From contig JBLHMB010000011.1 in assembly GCA_047621665.1 (NCBI GenBank), forward strand, positions 1-64,000: DNA of 64,000 bases, given 5' to 3'. A program made the translations under genes and the position numbers. Under the pieces are notes generated by a model, which worked only from the letters and a program-made list of their open reading frames with translations, did not search any database and was not told where the DNA came from. Shown piece by piece: positions 36,121 to 44,185 of the stretch. The DNA comes from Actimicrobium sp047621665 (GTDB lineage: Bacteria > Pseudomonadota > Gammaproteobacteria > Burkholderiales > Burkholderiaceae_D). Position 1 is the first letter of the stretch, and each line of letters starts with the position of its first letter.

Positions 36121-36216
36121 ATTCACAAATAAATTCACGCTGTGACTCATGTGTCAATTCACGTAGTAATTCACGTATCGATTCACGAAATAATTCACGA
36201 AGTGATTCTTGCAAAG
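36121..36216 (+). repeat. Eight 12-bp tandem repeats in the bamD leader
   Basis: Eight consecutive 12-base units with consensus ATTCACGNNNTN (first base of each at 36121, 36133, 36145 and so on); units 2 and 4-7 keep ATTCACG exactly, unit 3 is ACTCATG and unit 8 ATTCTTG. The array ends 4 bases before the bamD ATG and replaces a normal ribosome site. From GTG 36142 it is open and in frame with bamD, encoding IHxx tetrapeptides (IHVV, IHVS, IHEI, IHEV). Confidence 0.9.
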
Positions 36217-36219
36217 ACT

Positions 36220-37017
36220 ATGCAAAACAAATTATTGAAGTGCGCCGCATTGGCGCTGGTGTTCACGATCTCGGCATGCGGCCTGTTGCCGGAGAAAATC
36301 GACGAAACCAAAAACTGGTCAGCGTCCAAATTATACGCGGAGGCACGCGACGAAATATCAACCGGCAATTACGAAACCGGAATCAAGCATTACGAACGGC
36401 TGGAATCACGCTACCCGTTCGGCACCTACGCCCAGCAGGCACAGATGGAAGTGGCCTACGCTTACTACCGTCAAAGCGATCAGGCACAAGCACTGGCGGC
36501 CGTTGAACGCTTCATCCGGCTGCATCCGAATCATCCGAACGTCGACTACATGTACTACCTGCGCGGACTAATTAATTTTAATGACAAGCTCGGCATGTTC
36601 GATTTCATTTCGCGTCAGGATGCCACCGAGCGCGATCCGAAAGCCACGCGCGAAGCCTTCGAGTCATTCAAGCAATTGGTCGAACGCTTTCCTGACAGCG
36701 TCTACTCGCCCGATGCGCGCTTGCGCATGAAGTATCTGGTCAATGCGATTGCGCAACATGAAGTCCACGTCGCAAACTATTACTTTCGACGCGGCGCCTA
36801 TGTGGCGGCAGTCAACCGGGCCCAATTTGCTGTCAAGGAATATCCGATGGCGCCAGCCACTGAAGAAGCCCTGTACGTGATGACACGCAGTTACGACGCG
36901 CTAGGTATTCCAAAATTACGGGACGATTCAAGCCGCGTTCTGAACGAGAATTTCCCGAACAGCATCTACTATCGCGGCGGTCCCAAAGTTGACCGACCGT
37001 GGTGGAAAATCTGGTAA
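36220..37017 (+). CDS. bamD: BamD, outer membrane assembly lipoprotein
   Basis: 265 aa lipoprotein of the BAM complex that inserts beta-barrel proteins into the outer membrane. Signal peptide MQNKLLKCAALALVFTIS with lipobox cysteine C20 (ISAC|G). Five TPR-like repeats follow (KLYAEARDEISTGNYETGIKHYERLESRYPFG, then AYYRQSDQAQALAAVERFIRLHP). The start at MQNKLL is required for a proper lipoprotein signal; a GTG at 36142 would add 26 repeat-encoded residues before it. A terminator follows. Confidence 0.95.
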   Translation: MQNKLLKCAALALVFTISACGLLPEKIDETKNWSASKLYAEARDEISTGNYETGIKHYERLESRYPFGTYAQQAQMEVAYAYYRQSDQAQALAAVERFIRLHPNHPNVDYMYYLRGLINFNDKLGMFDFISRQDATERDPKATREAFESFKQLVERFPDSVYSPDARLRMKYLVNAIAQHEVHVANYYFRRGAYVAAVNRAQFAVKEYPMAPATEEALYVMTRSYDALGIPKLRDDSSRVLNENFPNSIYYRGGPKVDRPWWKIW

Positions 37018-37028
37018 CTACAATATGG

Positions 37029-37054
37029 AAGGCCTCGCAATGAGGTCTTTTTTT
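37029..37054 (+). terminator. Terminator of bamD
   Basis: Six-base-pair stem GGCCTC / GAGGTC (one G-U), 5-base loop, seven T residues; 12 bases after the bamD stop. Confidence 0.8.
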
Positions 37055-37065
37055 ATTGCCGATTT

Positions 37066-37842
37066 TTAATCACCACGACAACGCCGGAACATCCAGTGCG
37101 TCGCGTCCGATGCACTGGCATCGTAGGCATAGCCGCCAAGGTTGAAATCACGCAAGCCATCTGCCTCCGTAATCCGCTGCTGCGCGGCGTAACGCGTCAT
37201 TAATCCACGTGCCCGCTTTGCGTAAAACGAAATGATCTTGTACTTGCCATCCTTCCAATCCTGAAACACCGGCGTGATGACGGGCGCCTGCAGGCGTGCC
37301 GGCCTGACCACCTTGAAATATTCTTCTGATGCGAGGTTGATCAATGTGGTCGCTCCTTGCGAAGCCAGCTGCACATTGAGCGCATCGGTCACCCTGTCAC
37401 CCCAATAGGCATACAAATCCTTGCCCTTTGACGTCGCCAGCCGGGTGCCCATCTCAAGCCGGTACGGCTGCATCAGATCAAGCGGACGCAATGCACCGTA
37501 CAGACCTGACAAAATCCGTAGATGTTCCTGCAAATAACCGAGTTGTTCCGGGGTCAGCGAGAGCGCATCCAGCCCTTCATAGACATCGCCATTAAAAGCG
37601 AGCAGGGCCTGCTTGGCATTGGCGGGCGTGGCAATTGATTTCCAGCTGTGATAGCGCGTCACATTGAGTTGCGCGAGCGGATCCGAGATATGCATCAAGG
37701 TCCCGACTTCAGCGGGTGACAATTTTTGCAAGGTATCGATCAGTGCGGCCGATTCATCAATAAAATCAGCAGTGGTGTAAAAGTCCGTACCAGGCGCTGT
37801 GGCATAGTCGAGGGTTTTGGCAGGAGAGAGAACGATGAGCAT
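37066..37842 (-). CDS. yaaA: YaaA, peroxide stress protein (DUF328)
   Basis: 258 aa. E. coli YaaA lowers free iron and DNA damage during peroxide stress and has a DNA-binding fold. The whole family pattern is present: MLIVLSPAKTLDY, ISDPLAQLNVTRYHSW, LRILSGLYGALRPLDLMQPYRLEMGTRL, INLASEEYFKVV and RITEADGLRDFNLGGYAYD. The start at MLIVLSPAKT is the family start; the open frame extends upstream into the divergent PIN gene. It is convergent with bamD. Confidence 0.94.
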   Translation of the reverse strand: MLIVLSPAKTLDYATAPGTDFYTTADFIDESAALIDTLQKLSPAEVGTLMHISDPLAQLNVTRYHSWKSIATPANAKQALLAFNGDVYEGLDALSLTPEQLGYLQEHLRILSGLYGALRPLDLMQPYRLEMGTRLATSKGKDLYAYWGDRVTDALNVQLASQGATTLINLASEEYFKVVRPARLQAPVITPVFQDWKDGKYKIISFYAKRARGLMTRYAAQQRITEADGLRDFNLGGYAYDASASDATHWMFRRCRGD

Positions 37843-37878
37843 GAATGATTGCAGTCGTAAAAATAATGGGCAGGCCCA

Positions 37879-38379
37879 ATGATACCCAACCGCATCGTTA
37901 TCGACACCAACGTCTGCCTTGACCTGTTTGTCTTCCGTGATCCACGCTGGCATTGCTTGCTGGCAGCACTACAGGATGGCACCATCGAAGCCGTCACCCG
38001 CGCCGATTGCCGGACCGAATGGCTGATCGTTCTGGGGTATGCCCAACTGAAGCTCGACGAAAATGCCCGTCAATGCAGCATGGCGGAATTTGATGCGGTG
38101 ATTCACTGCCTGCCCGGCCCCATAGAGGGCAGTGCCGCAGTACGCCTGCCTGTCTGCAAAGACCGTGACGATCAAAAATTCCTCGAACTGGCCCGGGATG
38201 CACAGGCCTCGGCCCTGATCACCAAAGACAAGGCCTTACTGAAATTAGCTTCAAAAACCCGCCGGGATGGCTTGTTTCTTATCGCAAAGCCAGAAATATG
38301 GATGGCTTCTGACGCCATATCCATCGCCATAAAAACCACTAATTACCATTTTTCGGATTTAATTTGTAATTCCATGTAA
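37879..38379 (+). CDS. PIN-domain protein (COG1569-type putative toxin)
   Basis: 166 aa. PIN nuclease fold: VIDTNVCLDLFVF (first acidic site), a conserved acidic region with DRDDQKFLELA, and ASALITKDKALLKL. Related proteins are annotated as toxins of toxin-antitoxin pairs, but no antitoxin-sized frame lies on either side (yaaA diverges 36 bases away and 105 bases follow to the next gene). The C-terminal ~30 residues (PEIWMASDAISIAIKTTNYHF) look unlike the domain. It may be a solitary housekeeping RNase-like protein. Confidence 0.8.
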   Translation: MIPNRIVIDTNVCLDLFVFRDPRWHCLLAALQDGTIEAVTRADCRTEWLIVLGYAQLKLDENARQCSMAEFDAVIHCLPGPIEGSAAVRLPVCKDRDDQKFLELARDAQASALITKDKALLKLASKTRRDGLFLIAKPEIWMASDAISIAIKTTNYHFSDLICNSM

Positions 38380-38484
38380 TCATGCTTGCTGAAAGAAGTT
38401 ATCTCGTTGAATGACTTTTAGAGACACCATGTTGCGGCATCGAGCGAATAGGCCGGCCCGCATTGGTGCACTTCCGGAGAGCAC

Positions 38485-39624
38485 ATGGAGCAACATCGCG
38501 TCAGCCTTGCAGATATCGTCGCCGGCAAACCGCTGCAGTGGGATGTGATGGACCAGGAAGGTCATCTACTGCTAAAACAGGGTCAGATCGTACAAAGCCG
38601 GATGCAGATCGAGCGCCTGGTTGAACGCGGTCTGTTCGTCAGCCGGAACATAAACAATATCCACACAAAAGACACCACACCCACGACCGCGATGGAGCAT
38701 ATCTCGGTCTTGCGCATCATCAATCAAGGCGCAAAGCGTCTTGAGCGATTACTGCTCAATATTCATAACGAGACCGACGTACCAACCAAAATCATCGCCA
38801 TAGCAAAAGCGATCCGGTATGCAGTTGCCATCAATTGTGACGTAGCTATTGCAACGATTTTATTAAATCAGGATTACTGCGACTACGCGGTCCGGCATTG
38901 CATAGATACCGCCATTCTGACAGCACATGTTGGCCGGAGAATCGGCAAATCAGAAGAAGAAATTATCTCCATTACGGCGGCGGCCCTGACCATGAACCTG
39001 GGCATGTTGCGCGAACAAAATCCGCTGCAAAACAATCTCCATCCCCTCACCGATAACGAACGGAAAATTATCTACTTACATCCGACAGAAAGTGTCAGGT
39101 TATTGCGCAAAGCCGGTGTCAGCGACGAAAATTGGCTCGATTGCGTCTTGCGACATCACGAAAATGAAGACGGTAGCGGATATAGTTCTGCAACACGGGG
39201 GGACGCAATACCGGGTCATGCCAAACTGCTTGCGCTTGCTGATCGTTACTGTGCCCGTGTCGTCCCGCGTACCTATCGCAAGCAAATGCTACCGAATGCG
39301 GCACTGCGCGACATCTTGCTGAACGAAAAAAACAAGCTTGATGCTGGTTTGGCGGCCATATTCCTGCGCGAGTTAGGTATTTACCCCTGCGGTACATTTG
39401 TCAGACTGGAAAATGGCGAAGTCGGCGTGGTCACAAGCAAGGGAGGCGGTTCCACCACGCCTGTCGTGCATGCGTTGCTGGGCTCGCGTGGTAACCCGCT
39501 CGCGTTTCCTATCAAGCGCGACACATCAGGTGCATTGACGGCAATCCGCGAGGTCTTGCATATCGATACCGCCTCTGTCAGGTTCAACATGAATCAGCTC
39601 TGGGGCAAGGACGCCGAGCTGTAA
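38485..39624 (+). CDS. Degenerate HD-GYP domain protein
   Basis: 379 aa. The N-terminal ~60 residues resemble the small domain before HD-GYP modules (LADIVAGKPLQWDVMDQEGHLLLKQGQIV). The HD-GYP region runs ~100-270. Canonical enzymes need an HD pair followed by HP, HHE, D and GYP; here the HD position reads M170-N171 (ALTMNLGM), while YLHP (199-200), RHHENEDG (224-230) remain and GYP is GYS (232-234). So c-di-GMP phosphodiesterase activity is doubtful; a sensory or binding role is possible. A ~100-residue C-terminal part (YPCGTFVRLENGEVGVV) follows as in other members. GGAGAG precedes the ATG. Confidence 0.82.
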   Translation: MEQHRVSLADIVAGKPLQWDVMDQEGHLLLKQGQIVQSRMQIERLVERGLFVSRNINNIHTKDTTPTTAMEHISVLRIINQGAKRLERLLLNIHNETDVPTKIIAIAKAIRYAVAINCDVAIATILLNQDYCDYAVRHCIDTAILTAHVGRRIGKSEEEIISITAAALTMNLGMLREQNPLQNNLHPLTDNERKIIYLHPTESVRLLRKAGVSDENWLDCVLRHHENEDGSGYSSATRGDAIPGHAKLLALADRYCARVVPRTYRKQMLPNAALRDILLNEKNKLDAGLAAIFLRELGIYPCGTFVRLENGEVGVVTSKGGGSTTPVVHALLGSRGNPLAFPIKRDTSGALTAIREVLHIDTASVRFNMNQLWGKDAEL

Positions 39625-39826
39625 ACTCCGTCACGGGATCCGACCTGTGAAAGAAGCGATGAGGCAACAACTCCGGTCGCTTTTGCCGGGAATCCTTGAG
39701 CAATAGAAACACTCGCTACCTCCAGATATTGCGCCGCACAGAGAGCATCGAAGCCCTTCCGGAAAAAGACCCCGGCAAGATCACCGAACTACTCCATCAT
39801 CGACTACGCCTGCCTTCGATCAAATA

Positions 39827-39856
39827 GTACGATCGTACGATTCGTTCAGGTAGAAT
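39827..39856 (+). promoter_or_regulatory. Palindromic operator and promoter of the phosphotransferase operon
   Basis: Perfect 12-base palindrome GTACGATCGTAC (39827-39838) with a further CGATTCG partly repeating it, overlapping the -35 position of a TAGAAT -10 (39851-39856), 28 bases before the start codon. Such ACGATCGT-type sites are typical for TetR-family repressors of fatty-acid genes. No such regulator is in the window. The rest of the 259-base gap shows nothing firm. Confidence 0.5.
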
Positions 39857-39883
39857 ACTCAATCCAAGCACCCAGGAGAGCAG

Positions 39884-40942
39884 ATGTTTGAAGAATTCAT
39901 GGGCACCATGCCCGTCGCCGAACGCCAGCAATTCGACCTTGGGGCCTTGCAGGAATACCTGTCGCACCATGTCGATGGATTTTCTGGACCGCTCACGATC
40001 GAGCAGTTCAAAGGCGGACAATCAAATCCGACTTTCAAGATCAATGCCGACGGTCAGCACTACGTGTTGCGGACCAAACCAGGTCCGGCCGCCAAATTAC
40101 TCCCCTCGGCGCACGCCATTGACCGCGAATACCGCGTCATGGATGCATTGAACAAGGCCGGTTTTCCAGCAGCGAAACAATACACGCTGTGTACCGATGA
40201 AGCCGTCATCGGCCGCGCCTTTTACCTGATGGAGTTCGTTGACGGCCGCGTCTTGTGGGATCAGTCGCTACCGGGCATGGACAAATCCGAACGCGCCGCC
40301 CATTACGACGAAATGAACCGCGTCATCGCGCAATTGCATACCATTGACTATGCTGCGATAGGACTAGCCGAATACGGCAAGCCGGGCAACTATTTCGGAC
40401 GGCAGATTGACCGCTGGACACGCCAGTACAAGGCGTCCGAAACCGAAAAAATCGACGCGATGGATCAGTTGATGGAATGGCTGCCGAAGAACATCCCACC
40501 CGGCGACGAAACCAGCATCGTCCACGGTGACTTCCGCCTCGACAACATGATGTTCCATCCGACCGAGCCGCGCATCCTCGCCATTCTCGATTGGGAATTA
40601 TCAACACTGGGCCATCCGCTGGCGGATTTTTCGTATCACTGCATGAGCTGGCATATCCCTCCGGGCCAATTCCGCGGTATCGGCGGACTGGACTTGCCTG
40701 CACTCGGCATTCCGACCGAAGCCGAGTACATCGCCACGTATTGCGCCCGCACCGGCAAAACGATCCGTCCTGAAGATTTCAATTTCTATCTGGCCTACAA
40801 CATGTTCCGCATGGCCGGCATCCTGCAAGGAATCATGAAGCGCTTCGTCGACGGTACCGCCGCCAGTGCTCAGGCATTGAAGGCCGGCCAGGCTGCGCGC
40901 GCGATGGCCGAGATGGGCTGGAATTACGCCCGCAAACAATAG
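39884..40942 (+). CDS. APH-type phosphotransferase family protein (ACAD10/11-like kinase partner)
   Basis: 352 aa aminoglycoside-phosphotransferase fold. In this acyl-CoA-dehydrogenase-linked subgroup, as in the kinase part of mammalian ACAD10/11, it is thought to phosphorylate 4-hydroxyacyl-CoA; here that is inferred from context. Seen: GGQSNPTFKI, YVLRTKP, catalytic VHGDFRLDNMMFHP and metal-binding ILDWELSTLGHPLADFSY. AGGAG lies just before the ATG. It is followed at 44 bases by an acyl-CoA dehydrogenase, the expected partner. It is not an antibiotic resistance gene. Confidence 0.9.
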   Translation: MFEEFMGTMPVAERQQFDLGALQEYLSHHVDGFSGPLTIEQFKGGQSNPTFKINADGQHYVLRTKPGPAAKLLPSAHAIDREYRVMDALNKAGFPAAKQYTLCTDEAVIGRAFYLMEFVDGRVLWDQSLPGMDKSERAAHYDEMNRVIAQLHTIDYAAIGLAEYGKPGNYFGRQIDRWTRQYKASETEKIDAMDQLMEWLPKNIPPGDETSIVHGDFRLDNMMFHPTEPRILAILDWELSTLGHPLADFSYHCMSWHIPPGQFRGIGGLDLPALGIPTEAEYIATYCARTGKTIRPEDFNFYLAYNMFRMAGILQGIMKRFVDGTAASAQALKAGQAARAMAEMGWNYARKQ

Positions 40943-40986
40943 TTTTCATTCGTAGAAACATCCATAACAAGCCAACAGGAGACAAG

Positions 40987-42249
40987 ATGGAATTCGCGTA
41001 TTCGGAACGATGCAAGACACTACAAACGAAGTTGCTGGCCTTTATGGACCAGCATATTTATCCGAACGAAAAAGCCTACAAGCAGGAAATCGATCGTAAC
41101 GGGTCCGAGAAAGGCAATCGCTGGCTTGCCACAGAATTGATGGAGCGACTCAAGCCGCTGGCGCGTGAACAGGGCTTGTGGAACCTGTTCCTGCCGAAGT
41201 CGGACCGCGCGCCGGAAGGTTTGTCCAACCTCGATTACGCACCATTGTGCGAAATCATGGGTCGCGTCAGCTGGGCGCCGGAAGTCTTTAATTGCAGCGC
41301 ACCTGATACCGGCAACATGGAAACCATCGAACGCTACGGTGTCGAGGCCCACAAAGTCGAATGGCTGGAGCCGCTGCTGCGCGGCGAAATCCGTTCGGCC
41401 TTCGCGATGACCGAACCGGATGTCGCGTCCTCCGACGCCACCAACATTGCTACCCGCATTGAACGCGATGGCGACGAGTACGTCATCAACGGTCACAAAT
41501 GGTGGATTTCCGGCGCCGGTGATCCGCGCTGCAAAATATTTATCTTGATGGGCAAGTCTGATCCCGATGCAGCGCGCCATGAACAACAATCGATGATTCT
41601 GGTGCCGGTTGCTACCAAAGGCGTCACGATCGTGCGGCCTTTGACTGTGTTTGGTTACGACGATGCACCGCATGGTCATTGCGAAATCCGCTTCGACAAT
41701 GTGCGTGTTCCGGTCTCGAATATTCTGCTGGGCGAAGGTCGTGGCTTTGAAATCGCCCAGGGCCGTCTCGGACCTGGCCGCATTCACCATTGCATGCGCG
41801 CCATCGGCGTGGCCGAACGCGCACTCGAACTGATGTGCAAGCGCCTCAATGAACGGGTGGCCTTCGGTCGCAAGATTTCCGAGCAAGGCGTCTGGCGCGA
41901 ACGCATTGCCGAGTCGCGCATACAGATCGACAGTGCCCGCTTGCTCACATTAAAAGCGGCATGGATGATGGATACCGTCGGCAACAAGCACGCCAAGGCC
42001 GAGATCGCGATGATCAAAGTGCTGGCACCGAACGTGGCCCAGCAAGTACTCGACTGGGCCATTCAGGCGCATGGCGGTGGCGGCGTCTGTGATGATTTTC
42101 CGCTGGCGTCGATGTGGGCCGGCAACCGCACGCTGCGCCTTGCCGACGGTCCGGATGAAGTGCATCGTAATGCCATCGCCAAACTGGAATTAGCGAAGCA
42201 CATGAGTCTTCCCGGCGAAGATGTGGAACTGCCCGTCACGCGCTCCTGA
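40987..42249 (+). CDS. Acyl-CoA dehydrogenase (ACAD11-like)
   Basis: 420 aa flavoprotein; FAMTEPDVASSDATNI and WWISGAGDPRCK are the FAD/substrate motifs, and IQAHGGGGVCDDFPLASMWAGNRTLRLADGPDEVHR is the C-terminal signature of the ACAD11 group. CAGGAG ribosome site. It forms a two-gene unit with the phosphotransferase, together likely channelling hydroxylated or other fatty acids to beta-oxidation. It is different from the 19 kb paralogue in sequence and length. Confidence 0.93.
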   Translation: MEFAYSERCKTLQTKLLAFMDQHIYPNEKAYKQEIDRNGSEKGNRWLATELMERLKPLAREQGLWNLFLPKSDRAPEGLSNLDYAPLCEIMGRVSWAPEVFNCSAPDTGNMETIERYGVEAHKVEWLEPLLRGEIRSAFAMTEPDVASSDATNIATRIERDGDEYVINGHKWWISGAGDPRCKIFILMGKSDPDAARHEQQSMILVPVATKGVTIVRPLTVFGYDDAPHGHCEIRFDNVRVPVSNILLGEGRGFEIAQGRLGPGRIHHCMRAIGVAERALELMCKRLNERVAFGRKISEQGVWRERIAESRIQIDSARLLTLKAAWMMDTVGNKHAKAEIAMIKVLAPNVAQQVLDWAIQAHGGGGVCDDFPLASMWAGNRTLRLADGPDEVHRNAIAKLELAKHMSLPGEDVELPVTRS

Positions 42250-42363
42250 GTAGTTAATCCTCAACGATCGCCGGTGCCGGCCAATTGGCCTGCACCGGCG
42301 CATCAAACAACGGCATAATCACGGCTCGCAGTGTCCACGCAGTTTTCAAGTGACGGAGCTTCC

Positions 42364-43056
42364 ATGATCGATGTCTATTCCACCGCTACACCGAACGGCC
42401 ACAAAGTCCACATCCTGCTCGAAGAACTCGGCCTGCCCTATCGTGTGCACCACATCGACATCGGTGCCGGTGACCAGTTCAAGCCGGATTTTCTGGCGAT
42501 CTCTCCTAATAACAAGATTCCTGCAATCGTCGATGCCGATGGTCCAGATGGTAAGCCGATTTCACTGTTCGAGTCCGGTGCCATCCTGCTGTATCTGGCG
42601 GGCAAGAGCGGACAATTTCTGGGTACCACGGACCGCGAGAAATTCACCACGCTGCAGTGGCTGATGTTCCAGATGGGCGGCGTCGGTCCGATGCTCGGGC
42701 AAGCCCATCACTTCCGCATTTACGCCCCCGAAAAAATCACCTATGCATATGATCGCTACACCAATGAGGCGCGTCGCCTGTACGGCGTGCTTGATCGTCG
42801 CCTGACCGAACAAACCTGGCTGGCCGGCAGTGCCTACACGATCGCCGATATCGCGACGTTCCCGTGGATTCGTTCATGGAAGAATCAGGGCGTCGAATTG
42901 AGTGAATTTCCGCAAGTACAGCGCTGGTTCGATGACATTGCTGCGCGCCCGGCCGTGCAGCGTGGCGTTACCGTACTGGCTGATCTGCGCAAACCGCTAA
43001 CCGATGAGAAAGCCAGGGATGCGTTGTTCGGAACATCACAATATGCAAAGCGATAG
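42364..43056 (+). CDS. Glutathione S-transferase family protein (YfcG/Nu-class-like)
   Basis: 230 aa. N-terminal thioredoxin-fold domain starts MIDVYSTATPNGHKVHILLEELGLPY, with the TPNG/K pattern of YfcG-type disulfide-bond oxidoreductases in place of a catalytic Tyr; NNKIPAIVD (cis-Pro) and ESGAILLYLA bind glutathione. The C-terminal helical domain has the YTIADIATFPWIRSWK motif. The start at 42364 with ACGGAG upstream is preferred over an ATG 11 codons earlier. It has 114 bases to the upstream dehydrogenase. Confidence 0.9.
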   Translation: MIDVYSTATPNGHKVHILLEELGLPYRVHHIDIGAGDQFKPDFLAISPNNKIPAIVDADGPDGKPISLFESGAILLYLAGKSGQFLGTTDREKFTTLQWLMFQMGGVGPMLGQAHHFRIYAPEKITYAYDRYTNEARRLYGVLDRRLTEQTWLAGSAYTIADIATFPWIRSWKNQGVELSEFPQVQRWFDDIAARPAVQRGVTVLADLRKPLTDEKARDALFGTSQYAKR

Positions 43057-43124
43057 GTGTTTATTGCTCAATAACAACCGATAATCGCTGTAGTACTCCG
43101 CTCCCTTAGTCATCGAGGCCATCT

Positions 43125-44078
43125 ATGAAATCAGTCCAGCAAGAAGTCAATGAACGCACCAACCTGACCGGCTCCAATCAGTTCGAATTATTGTTGTTCC
43201 GGCTGGGCGGGGACGCCAACGGTGATCGCTCCGAACTATACGGAATCAACGTATTCAAGGTGCGCGAAATTGTCGCGATGCCTGAACTGACGGCGGTCGC
43301 CGGTGCGCACCCGAATCTGCTTGGCGTGGTTAATCTGCGTGGCCAGATCATTCCCGTCATCGACCTGCCTGCGCTCGTTGGTTGTCATCCAAAGACCGAG
43401 CTGAACATCATGCTGGTTACCGAATATGCGCGCTCGACGCAAGCCTTTGCGGTAGAAGCGGTGGAAGAAATTGTCCGGCTCGAATGGAGTCAGGTCTTGT
43501 CGGCCGAGGCCAGCGGCGTCGGCGGAATGATCACCAGCATCGCGCGACTGGAAGCGCCGAACGAACCTACCCGACTGGCCCAGGTACTGGATGTCGAACA
43601 GATCCTGCGCCACATCATGCCGAGCGGCGACAAGGAAATCGACCCGGAGACTATCGGCCCCAAGTTAATGCTCAAACCGGGCACCGTTATCCTGGCCGCC
43701 GACGATTCGCATGTGGCCCGTTCGCTGATCGAGGCGGGACTCAATGCAATAGGTGCACCGTTCATCATGACCAAGACCGGCAAGGAAGCCTGGGACAAGC
43801 TGCAGGCGATGGCCAGTGCTGCCGAAGCGGAAGGCAAGACCATCTGCGACAAAGTAGCGATGGTACTGACCGACCTCGAAATGCCGGAAATGGATGGCTT
43901 CACGCTGACCCGCAACATCAAGCAAAATCCGCGCTTCGCCGGCTTACCGGTCGTGATCCATTCCTCGTTGTCGGGTGCCACCAACGAAGACCATGTCAAG
44001 AGCGTCGGTGCCGATGCCTATGTCGCTAAATTTGTTGCCGAAGAACTGGCTGCTGCAATCCGTAAAGTCCTCGCCTAA
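43125..44078 (+). CDS. cheV: CheV, chemotaxis coupling protein with receiver domain
   Basis: 317 aa: CheW-like domain (residues ~15-160, ELYGINVFKVREIV, GVVNLRGQIIPVIDLPAL) followed by a response-regulator receiver (~185-315) with phosphoacceptor Asp in VLTDLEMPEMDGF and the lysine in GADAYVAKF. CheV couples chemoreceptors to CheA and may adjust the gain. No other chemotaxis gene is nearby. It has its own terminator. Confidence 0.94.
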   Translation: MKSVQQEVNERTNLTGSNQFELLLFRLGGDANGDRSELYGINVFKVREIVAMPELTAVAGAHPNLLGVVNLRGQIIPVIDLPALVGCHPKTELNIMLVTEYARSTQAFAVEAVEEIVRLEWSQVLSAEASGVGGMITSIARLEAPNEPTRLAQVLDVEQILRHIMPSGDKEIDPETIGPKLMLKPGTVILAADDSHVARSLIEAGLNAIGAPFIMTKTGKEAWDKLQAMASAAEAEGKTICDKVAMVLTDLEMPEMDGFTLTRNIKQNPRFAGLPVVIHSSLSGATNEDHVKSVGADAYVAKFVAEELAAAIRKVLA

Positions 44079-44091
44079 GATCACGAAGTAA

Positions 44092-44130
44092 TGGCACTGT
44101 CCCGGATCAACGGCAGTGCCATTTTTTTTG
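44092..44130 (+). terminator. Rho-independent terminator of cheV
   Basis: Nine-base-pair stem ATGGCACTG / CAGTGCCAT, 14-base loop, then eight T residues; 13 bases after the cheV stop. Confidence 0.9.
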
Positions 44131-44185
44131 TGCCAGACCCTGATACTAGGCGGCACTCCTGTTCCATTCTGCTATTGTCTGCCCC

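Noticed and set aside
36121..36216. CRISPR array
   Set aside because: The units are 12 bp and contiguous with no spacers; a simple tandem repeat.
39696..39827. Short TTG-started frame of 43 codons ahead of the phosphotransferase
   Set aside because: No ribosome site and its stop runs into the operator; could be a remnant but cannot be supported.
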